Shown one piece after another: positions 23,024 to 34,184 of a stretch of 64,000 nt of DNA (its first letter is position 1; every line of letters starts with the position of its first letter). Source of the stretch: Ephydatia muelleri. Taxonomy: Eukaryota > Porifera > Demospongiae > Spongillida > Spongillidae. A model generated the notes under the pieces. It did not search any database, was not told where the DNA came from, and saw only the letters and a list, made by a program, of their open reading frames with translations. The DNA lies in the NCBI GenBank assembly GCA_013339895.1, contig JABACO010000001.1, forward strand, positions 32,655,501-32,719,500. The letters are read 5' to 3'. A program made the position numbers and the translations under genes.

Positions 23024-24975
23024 CTAATAATTGAAAGTACATCCTAGGAATTGGAAATAGTTTGTGGAGAGTTTTGAATTACAGGGTTTTGTGGTATGGC
23101 TGATAAGACATCCATAGACAGAGACATTCCAGGTGTAGTCCTGTGCAATTGCAATAGAATATACAACAGTTGGTACCATAAATCCTACAGGGCACACTGG
23201 TTTACATACAACAGCAGTGGCTATTGAAGCTTCAGTTTGAGGCAAAACATCCAGCCAATTCCTTGGAAGACATTCTGCTAGAGATGATTTGAATTGAAGA
23301 AACGTCACTTTTGGCGGAAATGGAACTAAATTGTCACCAAGAACGATGGCTGATGGTACTATTTGGAGAATATGAAGTGGTAGTGATACATGACAGGGAA
23401 TTTAAAACATGTCTCTTATCTCCTAGAAATGAAAGGTACAACCGTCAGTAGGATTGGAGCACTTTATTGTCGATGCGGTAGGACTATATTATTGTCTATC
23501 ATGATTTGCCAATTTTCATACAGTCTTTCGTAAACATCATTAGCATTTCAATCCGTAAAGTGTAACAGCGTAGGGCCTGCTGGTTCCAAATGGATCAAGT
23601 TCCACCTAAGAACTTATACAGATGTCCACCAGACTTCTTTGCTGCAGGCAAGGAAAGGGCTTATTCTTTAGAGATGAGCCTGCCAGCTGTCTTTCTATTC
23701 AGTATGGTACAACTGTTCCTTGAAATTGTGATAAGCCACTTGCAGCTGTACGCGCTATTGTGTCTGCCCCATTGGTTGTGGAAGAGTACACATCTTTTTT
23801 AACTTGTAGGTGCATAAAGATGCTAGTTATATTCCATTTGATGGATGTTTATTGCTGGTGCGTTCAGCTATTCTACGACTTTGCCTCAATAAGCCCACTC
23901 TTGTTCTCTGTTTTTAGTGAGCGCATACATACCAGCTCATACTGTTCTGATGCATGATTGCTTAGTGAGTGAAAGTATAATACATTCAGATCGACTAACT
24001 GCTCTTCAGGGTGTAAAAGGGTTAGTGATGGTACTCTCTGAATGCCCTGTAGGATACCCTGAAGTGCGTCTTGTAGTTCTGGTCTTCTTTTCCCACTGCC
24101 TCTGGCACCAAGTTCTTTGTGGATGTCAGTTACAGACTGGTCAGGTACGTATAGTGCTTTTGTGCTGCGTGGTACTGTTGCCTAGTACACCTTATAGGCA
24201 ATTGTTTGAAGCTAATTCAAGGATCATGTTTTGCATCTCAGTGCATATGCTGATCATCCATTATCGTAGCTTTGCAGCTACATCTTCCACACTTGTACTT
24301 TCTTCCTACTTGTATTCCCCTTTCAAATTGTGCAGCAGGGTGGTTACCTGTAAAGAAGAGGAGTACATCCTGGACTGGAATTCCTGCTGTTGACAAGATG
24401 GGCTTGCAGGTCTGCCACACTATCTGGAATAATAGAATGCTTGGTCTTCAATAGTTAAGGGATTAATTGTTGGAGGTAAAGTTCTGGCCCCTGTACTTCA
24501 ATCTGAATTGTAGATTCATCCTTAAACACTACAGATTCATGCATTGTGTGTAGTGTAATCATGATGTATCCTCGACCAAGCAAGGCTGTGAGTTCATTGT
24601 ATCATTTTTAGTGTGACTTTTAGCTCATCACACACTATGGTCTCCACATTTTGTTTGTATGTTGCACTTCGTTTTGTAACTCCTGCAAATCCCATGCTAT
24701 TGATTGCCTCATCACTTAACAGGTGCATGAATTTATCATGCTTCAAAAGCATCCTGTCAGGTAGTGGAATTTTTCTTCCTTCTACAGTTCCATTTTCCCT
24801 TATTACCTGCCCATCTCATTGCACGTATTGTGTTGCTGTCTATGGGGAAAATGTGTATGTTGCCAGAAGATACTAAGTTTGCCCATTCTTTCTTAATGGC
24901 ATAGTGTGTAGGTGAAAATAGTATTGATATGCTTGAGCACACAAACATTGAGTAAGTTAGATACTGCTTAATCAC
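23024..24975 (-). pseudogene. Second transposon-associated gene relic with zinc-knuckle
   Basis: Read on the minus strand from 24975: LVFxLDSNT-like IFPIDSNTIRAMRWAGNKGK, then in a shifted frame LLKHDKFMHLLSDEAINSMG and VETIVCDELKV. Next comes GIPVQDVLLFFTGNHPAAQF followed by a YKCGRCSC cysteine cluster (24420-24238), then DIHKELGARGSGKRRPEL and GIQRVPSLTLLHPEEQLVDL (about 24150-23990). Further coding-like sequence continues to 23024. Several stops and shifts break the frame. The order of motifs matches a repetitive, uncharacterised protein family common in cnidarian and sponge genomes, probably mobile; no function is established to my knowledge. The part between 23900 and 23300 is only weakly readable. 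Confidence 0.6.
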
Positions 24976-25340
24976 CAGAGAAGTATGGCACTGGTGAGGC
25001 TGTGCATTCTGGACCTCACCCAGAGGCTACCTGACTTGGTAAGATCCAGTTCATGTCATTGGCCCCTCCCACCTGAGGACCGTGGCCATGTCATCATTGC
25101 ACACACAAACATTGAGTATGTTAGAAACTGCTTAATCACCAGGGAAGCATGGTACTGGTGAGGCTGTGCATTCTGGACCTCACCCAGAGGCTACCTGACT
25201 CGATAATATCCAGCTCATGTCATTGGCCCCTCCCACCTGAGGACCGTGGCTATGTCATCATTGCACCCACATTCATTGAGTAAGTTAGATACTGCATTGT
25301 AAGCATGGAAGCATGGTACTGGTGAGACTGTACATGAGGC
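24944..25340. repeat. 164-bp tandem repeat, ~2.4 copies
   Basis: CATTGAGTAAGTTAGATACTGC-type starts occur at 24946, 25110 and 25274, exactly 164 bp apart. The first two units are near-identical, and the third diverges after about 60 bp. The repeat overlaps the 5' end of the relic gene ending at 24975. Confidence 0.85.
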
Positions 25341-25949
25341 ATGGCATTTGATATTGGGAGACAGAAAATTATCACTTTCATGGAAGGGTTTGTTGAAGAA
25401 AGTGACAAGTTGCTTGCTTGTGGTCGATGTTGTACTTGATCATGATGAGAGTGGTAACAATCTGTTTGCGTGCATATACATTGTATTTAAAGTTGTATTA
25501 TAGAATTTGCAGAGCTTACCTCAGGCCATACAACACAGTGCAAAAAGTTAGATATACGATACGGTATATTTTTGCGTATATTTGAGAATAACCAAAATAT
25601 ACGCCTGAGTACTATATTTGAAATATAAGACGGCGTATATTCAAGAATCCGCAAGTGTTAAATACGTCACTGTTTATATAGGCACAATGAAGTGTACAAA
25701 AATATGCCCCCGTAAGTATATTTATATCATACCACCGTGTAATTCAAGTTTCACATATTCTAGTGTGTATATTTGTGTGCAAGTTATCATTTCTCGTATA
25801 AGCGTTAATAAGCATCTAATTACTAAGGAGCCGGCGCTTAGCCTTTAGTACTTAATTATACCTTGCATGCGACCGTCAGTACAAACCGAACTTGACACGC
25901 TCAATGCCGAAGTTGGAATTCGAGCCTAGCTATACAGATCGATGTAACA

Positions 25950-26265
25950 TATAAATCCACTTTGCACACACTACATCCTACATCATGCACACATTCGCAC
26001 AATGTCCACACTTGCACGTACATGTCCACACGCACACGGACACACACTAGCACATACACACAGATGTCCACGCACACGCATAAACACACAACACACAGAC
26101 ACACAGTTGCACGTACACACAGACAGATGTCCACACACGCATAGACAGATGTCCACACACACGCATCCACAGACAGATGTCTATTGTCCACACACGCGCA
26201 TATGCACAGACACACACACACACAGACAGATGTCCACACATACATATCCACACAGACGTCCATCA
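25950..26265. repeat. CA-rich tract with CAGACAGATGTCCACACA units
   Basis: Irregular tandem CACACACAGACAGATGTCCA units inside the CACTA-like element. Open frames on both strands (His/Thr or Cys/Val rich) are artefacts of the repeat. Confidence 0.75.
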
Positions 26266-26576
26266 GTATCTGCTAAATAATGTTACTTGTCATAGTTTAG
26301 TGCTCTTATACACAGTTATCGTTGTTATTTACTATTTATAATTTTTGTTCCAAATTTAAAAGTGCACCAATTAGAGTATGCCATTGCACGTGTTGGCTAA
26401 TTTTGGCGGGTTCCTGTGTGAGTGTGGCCTGGTAGGGTACGTGTCTTTGCTTATCATGTTGTGTTATTTTGGGGATGCGTTTGTGATGCAGTACATCAGC
26501 CCCATCAACCTGCTGAAAGCAAGCCTAGTATACGGTAAGCGACTCACAATTTGTGTGCAATGCGCTTTATTGGTGT

Positions 26577-27150
26577 TGGTCTCCGGTTATCACAAACGGC
26601 CGATTCTGCTGAGGTAAGTTACGCAGTGGCATTACTATATCTGCATTTTGCTTTTCTGCAGCGTTTCGATTCGAACTGCTGGTTAGTATGGCACTAAAAT
26701 GTTTTTTTTTTTCGCATTTCGTTAGGCCGAGAACTAAAACACGACGGCCCCAACAAGACCATCAGTAGGGATAAGTATGACCATTTCAATTGATGCAAAA
26801 TGTTATTATGTTCCCGTCTTTATCATGTCACGTAGTACGTGGGGACCGCTGTCTCAAGGACTATGGTTTTCGGCTATCACAAGCGGTCGATTCTGCTGAG
26901 GTAAGTTACGCAATGGCTTTGCTACCTTCATTTTGCTTTTCTGCAGCGTTTCGATTCGAACTGGTAAGTATGCTGGGAGGCACTAAAATGTATTTTTCTT
27001 CTTGTGCGCATTTGGTTAGGTCGAAAACTAAAACAACGACGGCACCAACAAGTCCATCACTAGAGGTAAGTATGGCTATTTCAATTGGCGCCAAAAGTTA
27101 TTATATTCTCGTCTTTATCAGGTCACACTAAGTTAGTGGGAACCGCTGTC
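26577..27150 (+). repeat. Tandem duplication (287 bp) of exon-like cassette with splice signals
   Basis: Two units: 26577-26863 and 26864-27150. Each contains GATTCTGCTGAG|GTAAGTTACG, then TTGCTTTTCTGCAG|CGTTTCGATTCGAACTG|GT(A/T)AGTATG. This is followed by GCATTT(C/G)GTTAG and a ~45-base segment (AAAACTAAAACAACGACGGC...) ending at AG|GTAAGTATGG in unit 2, decayed to GATAAG in unit 1. The splice-like sites are better kept in unit 2. If real, the central exon would be only 17-20 bases. No protein identity. Confidence 0.55.
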
Positions 27151-27385
27151 TTAAGCACTATGGTGTTTGAATTTTGTGTTTGGTGTTGTACCACTTATAT
27201 GTGCGAAGAAATGTTTTATAACCAAGCAGATGCAAAGGGAGGGGGGGGGGGGGGGAGGGGGGGGGGACTGGTTTACGGTAGGTCAAAACCCAAATTACGA
27301 TAGTGCGCGGTTCACCAAAGAGTGTAACATTAATGAAATTCAAAGGTACCACAAACCACACGTGACTGACTATATTGCAATATAA
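27125..27385. repeat. Dispersed repeat segment (copy C) with G-run
   Basis: Matches 39904-40170 (GGGAACCGCTGTCTTAAG...GTGTTTGGTGTTGTACCAC...GATGCAAAGGG, a G-run, then ACTGGTTTACGG and CACGTGACTGACTATAT). The poly-G stretch is at 27240-27267. It lies inside the CACTA-like element, whereas the 39.9-kb copy does not. Confidence 0.75.
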
Positions 27386-27489
27386 GCATCTGCTTATTAT
27401 GTTCAATACGCAGACAGCTTATATTGCTGCGTATATTCAAATATATCGCTATAATATACAGTGTCGTATAACAAACTTTTTGCACTGTG

Positions 27490-29200
27490 CAATTAGCTTA
27501 TTTATGCGGGATGTGGTAACTGATGCTGTCTTATTGTTATAACTTTCCACTTCAGTGAGATAATGAAAAATCTCTGAAACTATTGGGAATAAATAGAAAT
27601 CTGCACGTTAATGAGTAACTGCTTACAATTTCCATACCATATCATAACAGGGTTGTAATGGCCAGTTCCAATCAGATTTCAAGTTCTTCTCCACTGTTGA
27701 AATGTGCTGATAGAATGCACTATTTTGTTTTCCTGACTGGATCCTTCTGATGGCAGGCTGCATCAGGCATAAACAATTAATTTATATTCCTAAACTGACA
27801 TGCGGTATTTACTTCCATTTCTTTCACCACTTTTCTGATAAAATCTCTCTCAAATGGGCACTGTTGTTTTCTGAGAGGTTTTGCAGTAAAACAACTGGAT
27901 TGTATTGCCTTCCGTATACGGTTTTCTTTTTATTGATGGAAGATATCTCATGTAGTGATCTTTGCTGCATTTAAGTGCACATAAATCATCTGGATCTGGT
28001 TGATTGATATATGTCAATGTGGGAACTAAAAAGTTAGGGTCCCCTCAGGTAGATTAAGGCATGGGTAACACGGCAATAATTGATTTGAATTGCCCTTTTT
28101 GAATTCATTGCCTTTAAACTCTTACTATTTCCCACAGGTAGCAACATTCAAGACCATTTTTTCACCAATGATAGTGTATGTGTTTTTTTTGCCAGTGGGT
28201 GTATAAGTTTTGAGGTAACAATACGTCTGTACGCAGGCAGCTACCTCGTATGCTTTTGCCGGTAAACTTAACATATACGCCTTGTATGGTTCAAAACAAA
28301 GCCACAGCTATTTATAATGTTTCTATCGATTGGGATTAAGAGAATCTACTAACACGGATATGACAGAATAGTGAATATTGTACCCATTATAGTGATTATC
28401 GCCGTTTCTTTTAGCTTGTATACTTAGCGTAGTTATTCGTTCCACCCCCAGATGACAAAAACATTTTTCACAGTTCAACGAATAGATTTGACTAATCAAA
28501 AGTACACAAACCCATTGGAACCACCTCCGGCAAAGCCTATAAACCTTCATTCAATGCGGCCACTTTGGCTGGTTCACGTGATAATAATTTCGCGGTAAAA
28601 TTTCACTTCGCGGCAGGTGTCGATCATTTAGTTGTGCAAGAAAAGAGTTTGTCGGAGGGTAAGTTTTGAGTATATAAAATGATAGATAATCATAATGATG
28701 CCCAATACGCGCACGCGCGCGCGCACACACACACACACTTCGATTATTAAGAAATGAACTATACAATACAATGGTTATCATTTCAACTGGCTAATGTACA
28801 CAGATCACACAGATCTACGCAGATGTTGAGTTGCAGGTTCTACTGTCATTGAAAATGTACAGGATCAAAATAAAACAAAAATAACCACATGACATTACAA
28901 TAAATTCATAATGAACACTACACCACATATATGAATTAGCTTAATGTAGGGCTATGAAAAGCCAATGTCTTCTGTTTACACATAACAACCTGAATAACAT
29001 GTAACTTTATCTAATCAACAGATCAAAGCAATGCATTCACCAGTTTGCCTTCAATTCAACTGTGGCTTTGCAAGAACAGCAATCCGTGAGCTAACTCCCC
29101 TGCATGGGAAAAAGACCTAGTAACAATAGCATTGATACAGAATTCAGACAGCTATTTGGAAATGTTCCAAACTTTGGGGTAACAGATTGTATGTTTGAAT
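27490..29200. other. Mostly empty; possible relic coding on minus strand and a CG/CA microsatellite
   Basis: Minus strand 27990-27620 can be read as a broken protein (TVYGRQYNPVVLLQNLSENN ... HISTVEKNLKSDWNW), probably another relic of a transposon-associated gene. A (CG)n(CA)n microsatellite lies at 28711-28739. Nothing else recognised. Confidence 0.3.
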
Positions 29201-29610
29201 GTAGTCACTATTGAAAGGAATCAAAGTTTGTGCGAACTGCTGACATCATAATACAGCAGTTCACAGAGAAATGGAGGCCACCTGATGGAAAGAAAAAATA
29301 CCAAACCTCATTTTGCATAGCAAATTGGAAACAGCTTACTCAGAAGGAGAAATCTACCCACACACTATCCAACTGTGCAGAGTGCTACAGCAAGTATGGC
29401 AACCTCCAACGTATATATCATTACAAAGCCAACACACCTACCTGGAGTGGAGGAGGCTTTCGTCCACATTTATAGAATGTGACACTTCCAAGCAAAATGA
29501 TGGGGCAGACTCTAAAATTGAGGAGAAAAGAAAGGAACGTCAAGTGATGTTAAAAATGAAGTACAGAACAACAATGAAAAAGGTTTTCTATAAGCCAACT
29601 AGGACATAGA
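29200..29610 (+). pseudogene. Coding relic of unknown family (HTLSNCAEC motif)
   Basis: 29230-29475 encodes IIQQFTEKWRPPDGKKKYQT, then ANWKQLTQKEKSTHTLSNCA and EC. An overlapping shifted frame ends with KIEEKRKERQVMLKMKYR. The W-LT-EK--HTLS-C--C pattern resembles N-terminal parts of transposon-linked invertebrate proteins; no name is possible. No start codon context or splice site is convincing. Confidence 0.35.
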
Positions 29611-29744
29611 GCCATCAACAGAACCGCAATCTCGTTACTGCGCGTGTTCATCAAAGCCTATTGGAGTGAAATACCGAGGTAAAGATGGGCACTCGCAAGT
29701 AAACACAGTGTGCCTGCATGAAATATCAAATTCCAAATGAAGTA

Positions 29745-31405
29745 CAATAGAGCAATTTGTGTAAGCCCTCCTGAGTGTTACTGCAGTATAGCCTCACATT
29801 TGTATCTCTTGCACCCTCCTACAGAGGCCATGCCAAGTGTGTGAGGTCAAGATGGCCAAAATCACTGAAGTGGACCATGGCTAGTAGAAACCCTGATGTT
29901 TCAAACTGGATGTTAGGTACATGAGCAGTTAGTACACCCGAGTCTTACTGCAGTTTAGCCTCACAATTGTATCTCTTGCACCCTCCTACAGAGGCCATGC
30001 CAAGTGTCAGAGGTCAAGATGGCCGACATCACTGAAGTGGACCATGGCTAGTAGAAACCCTGATGTTTCAAACTGGATGTTAGGTATATGAGCAGTTAGT
30101 ACAAGCAGTCCTGAGTCTTACTGCAGTATAGCCTCACATTTGTTTCTCTTGCACCCTTCAACAGAGGCCATGATATGCCAAGTGTGTGAGGTCAAGATGG
30201 CCAACATCACTGAAGTGGACCATGGCTAGTAGAAACCCTGATGTTTCAAACTGGATGTTAGGTACGTGAGCAGTTAGAACAAGCACTCCTCAGTCTTACT
30301 GCAGCATAGCCTCACATTTGTATCTCTTGCACCCTCCTACAGAGGCCATGCCAAGTGTGTGAGGTCAAGATGGCCGACATCACCAAAGTGAACCGTGGCT
30401 AGTAGAAACCCTGATGTTTCAAACTGGATGTTAGATACCTAAGCAGTTAATACAAACACTCCTGAGTCTTACTGCAGTAAACCTCACATTTGTATCTTTT
30501 GCACCCTCGCCATGCCAAGTGTGTGAGGTAGATGGCCGACATCACCAAAGTGAACTGTGGCTAGTAGGGGCCCTGATGTTTCAAACTGGATGTTAGGTAC
30601 CTAAGCAGTTAGTACCATCACTCCTGAGCCTTACTGCAGTATAGCCTCACATTTATATCTGTTGCACTCTTCTACAGAGGCCATGCCAAGTGTGTGAGGT
30701 CAAGATGGCCGACATCACCAAAGTGGACTGTGACTAGTAGAAACCCTAATGTTTCATACTGGATGTTAGGTACCTGAGCAGTTAGTACAAGCAGTCCTGA
30801 GTCTTACTGCAGTATAGCCTCACATTTGTATCTGTTGCACCCTTCTACAGAGGACATGCCAAGTGTGTGAGGTCAAGATGGCCGACATCACTGAAGTGGA
30901 CCATGGCTAGTAAGGGCCCTGATGTTTCAAACTGGATGTTAGGTACATGAGCAGTTAGTACAATCACTCCTGAGTCTAACTGCAGTATAGCCTCACATTT
31001 GTATCTGTTGCACTATCTTACAGCAGCCATGCCAAGTGTGTGAGGTCAAGATGGCCGACATCACTTGAAGTGGACTGTGACTAGTAAAAACCCTGATGTG
31101 TCGACGTTAGGTACATGAGCTGTTAGTACAATCACTCCTGAGTCTTACTGCAGTATAGCCTCACATTTGTATCTGTTGCACCCTCCTACAGAGGCCATGC
31201 CAAGTGTGTGAGGTCAAGATGGCCGACATCACTGAAGTGGACTGTGGCTAGTAGTAACCCTGATGTTTCAAACTGTATGTTAGGTACATGAGCAGTTAGT
31301 ACAAGCACTCCTGAGTCTTACTATAGTATAGCCTCACATTTGTATCTCTTGCACTCTTCTACAGAGGCCATGCCAAGTGTGTGAGGTCAAGATGGCCAAC
31401 GTCAC
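29745..31405. repeat. Satellite array, ten units of ~172 bp
   Basis: GAGGTCAAGATGGCC(GACATCAC) occurs at 29843, 30010, 30188, 30361, 30525 (GAGGTAGATGG), 30696, 30869, 31042, 31210 and 31383, giving spacings of 164-178 bp. Other anchors are CTTACTGCAGTATAGCCTCAC and CCTGATGTTTCAAACTGG. Units differ by point changes and small indels. There are no spacers, so it is a satellite rather than CRISPR. The near-nucleosomal period is notable. Confidence 0.95.
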
Positions 31406-32330
31406 TGAAATGGGAGCTGATTTCCATGGACTTTTGAACTGACACAAGGTCCACATTCCATTAGTGTTTGTATTTTTGTTCCAACTGCTGTATAACCTGA
31501 GTTTCTGCCTTTTCCCTTTGCAAGGTTGTTTTCAAATGTTGACATGCAGTCACTGACTTCAGTGCAGTTTATATCTCTGTTGTGAACCATAAATCATGAC
31601 TATTTGGCTTGCACATTGGAGCTATTCTAGAAATTTTTCATACTGTGTTTTCTTAAAAAATTACTCTATCACCTTATCTGTCAACTGTTGTTTTGATGTT
31701 GTCAATTGGGGTGGGGGCTCGAGCTCTCCTATGAAGCTAGCGCGTACCTCCCTCTTTTTGCAATACTGGTCTCCCAATCGCTGTCACGTGGATTTGACAC
31801 TTATTTGTTTTGTCAAGACATGGTAAGGGTTTTGTAGCTCTTTATGTTATAGGGAACTTTGTTAATCGTCATCGATGCAGCCTAGGCGAAAGGAGAAGTA
31901 TTTATTTGAGCTTGCAGCTGTCCTAAAGGAGAACGGTTTACCTCAACCAAACGCATCACGATTTCCACCTCATGGTTATTGGTACTTGGTGGCTCGATCA
32001 CTTTCAGGCCTTAAATATCCATCATCGAGGTACATTGATGCAGTGTATCGATTTTGGTAGGACCATAAAGAAACCCTTTCGAGTTCAACTGGTCCAGAGA
32101 GTCAGTCTAGATGGTTTCAGCAGAAGTTGCTACTGGAGAGCTTAGCACACCATTGGAGGTAAAGATTAACAGTAGTATAATCTATTTCACTGCACCACAG
32201 CAGCACAAAACAAATATAGTTGATTATGAAAGTTCTGAAATATCAGCATGTACTGTTAGAGAAGAGATTGAGGTAACAATAATTATTTCCGATGTATGAA
32301 AATTTGTCATCATAACCCATTTACAGTAGT
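31406..32330 (+). other. Two weak open frames, no recognised gene
   Basis: ATG at 31875 opens MQPRRKEKYLFELAAVLKEN, continuing to VYRFW and a stop at 32060; a second frame occupies 32111-32299. The composition of the first is protein-like and it could be a first exon, but no splice continuation or family is visible. Confidence 0.25.
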
Positions 32331-32337
32331 CACACAC

Positions 32338-32725
32338 AGTCAGGATGATTTATTATCTGACTTAGACTTCACAAGTGGCCCAACAAAATCAATGCCAATG
32401 TGATTCCATGGGGACTTAACTGGAACCGGGTGTAGTTCGGCATGGGGCTGTATGCATGTGTTTCCAATTTGCATGCTGGCAGATGTCACATTTGGCGACC
32501 TGTAGTAAATTAAATTCAGGTATGACTTTATAGAATTTAATTACTAAAAATCTAAGTTGCATGTCCGCTAACCGTATCATTCATGCACATCTTTGACCAT
32601 TCCAGGCCAGATGAACCGCTTGCTGATCCTGTTCAAAGTTCGCTTCACTCCCATGTTCCCGGACATCGGATCCACATGACAAGCCTTGAGAATACGACGC
32701 TGCTCTTTCTTAACTCCAACAAATC
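32338..32725 (-). pseudogene. Ginger-like integrase fragment (zinc finger and core start)
   Basis: The minus strand reads RRILKACHVDPMSGNMGVKR and RISKRFIWPGMVKDV (about 32720-32590), an intron-like gap, then KCDICQHANWKHMHTA and HIGIDFVGPLVKSKSD (about 32500-32345). This is an H-H-C-C zinc finger followed by the first Asp of a D,D,E integrase core. It stops abruptly at AAATGGGT near 32325. The next part of the same exon appears in opposite orientation at 33186. It is closely related to the piece at 55690-55890. Confidence 0.6.
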
Positions 32726-33185
32726 GTATTTCCATTATCTATAATAATTAAACCGCGTAGAAGTTAGCCGCACATTGCTCAGCCGCACATTTCAGCGGTT
32801 TAATCGGAATCAAGGCTGTGCGGGTATGAATTGCAAATGATACAAAGTTGTGGTCTACTATTGTGTCTATCAGTACGAAAAACGGCCGAGTTCAATGGTC
32901 CGATTGCATCCATGCACGAAAAGTCCAAGTACATTTGAGCATTGCTGGTAGCATTCACTGATTCTAAATTTGCTTTAAAAGCTTCGATATCTTTGAACTA
33001 CCTTAATTATGTAAAATACTCACTCAAACTATACATTGAGGTCTTCAATCTATGCACAAACCCTCAGGCTTTGATCCTAGTCCATGATAGTGGTTAAGCA
33101 TTCACATACAGAACCATAGTAATATGTATAATTTCCGTGTAGAATGGGCATTCATCACATTGGACTGTTAGGGGCTTTTCAAATA
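32726..33185. other. Spacer between inverted integrase pieces, nothing recognised
   Basis: No coding or repeat structure recognised. Confidence 0.35.
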
Positions 33186-33390
33186 TAAGAAGCAGTTCCA
33201 CTTCCATCTAAACATGCAATTGGAGTTGCCAATCTACAAGGTAGGTCAATGAAGCAACGTTTTCCTATGTGTAATTACATTATAAATGCATTTACATTGC
33301 AACTGATATATGTGCTTATTATTTTAAATATAAAGTTATAGTACATTAATGTAATGCAATGCCCCTTAGCCAGGGAGGGCGTGTTTTGTA
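33186..33390 (+). repeat. Ginger-like element segment, copy shared with 55829-56040
   Basis: GAAGCAGTTCCACTTCCATC through GATATATGTGCTTATTATTT is almost identical at 55829-56040. It contains the end of an integrase-core exon (VPLPSKHAIGVANLQ) with a GTAGGT donor and the following intron. Upstream the match breaks exactly where the fragment at 32338 breaks on the other strand. Confidence 0.7.
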
Positions 33391-33970
33391 CCAATCAGCG
33401 AAGTCATTGAAGCAAGCACAAAATATCCAAAAAAAGAATGGTGTTCGATATAGTGAAATACTTAGACTTCCATATTTGATATTGTTTGTATGGCCATCAC
33501 AGATCCTATGCATACATTTCTTTTAGGAATGGTTCATAATGAAGTCAAACTCTGTCTTTCTTCTCTATCTGATTGCAAATTGCTTGAATTTTACAGTCGG
33601 ATTAAGAGCATTAAATTACCATGTGGTGTAGGGCGACTGCCCACAAACATAAAGGGGAAAGATGGACTTGCTTGTTTAACAGCACAGCAGTGGAAAAACT
33701 TTGCTATCATATATGGTAGACCTTGTTTTGTAGGATTATTGCCACCTAGAGCATATCAATGCTTTTGTATACTGTGTTGAACTTGTGATGAAGCCTGTTA
33801 TATGTGATGAAGAACTTTCAAGTTTATACAGGATTATCAATGAACACCACAAATTGTTTGCTGCAGTGTATGGGAAGTGGCATGTAACAATTAATTATCA
33901 TTTGGCATCATCCCAGATGTCATAGCTGATTATGGCCCTACACATGGTTACTGGTGCTTTGCCTATGAGC

Positions 33971-34108
33971 TGTAGTGTCTGAGCCACTCGTTTAAGCCGC
34001 TATGAGAGAGGTGAACATCTCGCTGCGTGACTGACTCAAAAAGTGATCATTGTTTTTCCGCGCATGCGCTAACATATTACAATTGACCCACACATACAAT
34101 ATATTACA
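33971..34108 (-). repeat. 3' LTR of the intact gypsy element
   Basis: 138 bp; one mismatch to the 5' LTR. On the minus strand TGTAAT...ACTACA. Confidence 0.95.
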
Positions 34109-34184
34109 TTTCCCCCTCCCTAAAGTTCAACCCCTTCTAATGTCCTAACTTATTACATATACTACAGCATGAGTTTAATCACCA

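Larger units (their letters stand above)
25534..27489. mobile_element. CACTA-like non-autonomous element, 1,956 bp
   Basis: Terminal inverted repeats of about 53 bp at 25534-25586 and 27437-27489 start CACAGTGCAAAAAGTT and differ at about 8 positions. CAA borders both ends (25531-25533 and 27490-27492), fitting a 3-bp target duplication. CAC-starting ends with 3-bp duplications are typical of CACTA/EnSpm elements. Subterminal zones are rich in GCGTATATTYGA-type short repeats, another CACTA habit. No transposase is present. The interior holds a CA-rich tract (25960-26265) and duplicated exon-like cassettes (26577-27150). A mariner-type TA duplication was considered but the spacing does not fit. 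Confidence 0.65.

Noticed and set aside
25522-27495. Tc1/mariner assignment of the CACAGTGC-ended element
   Set aside because: TA dinucleotides near the ends are at unequal distances; the CAC start with CAA on both flanks fits a 3-bp duplication better.
29745-31405. Regularly spaced repeat considered as a CRISPR-like array
   Set aside because: Units are contiguous, diverged along their whole length and lack unique spacers; the genome is eukaryotic.
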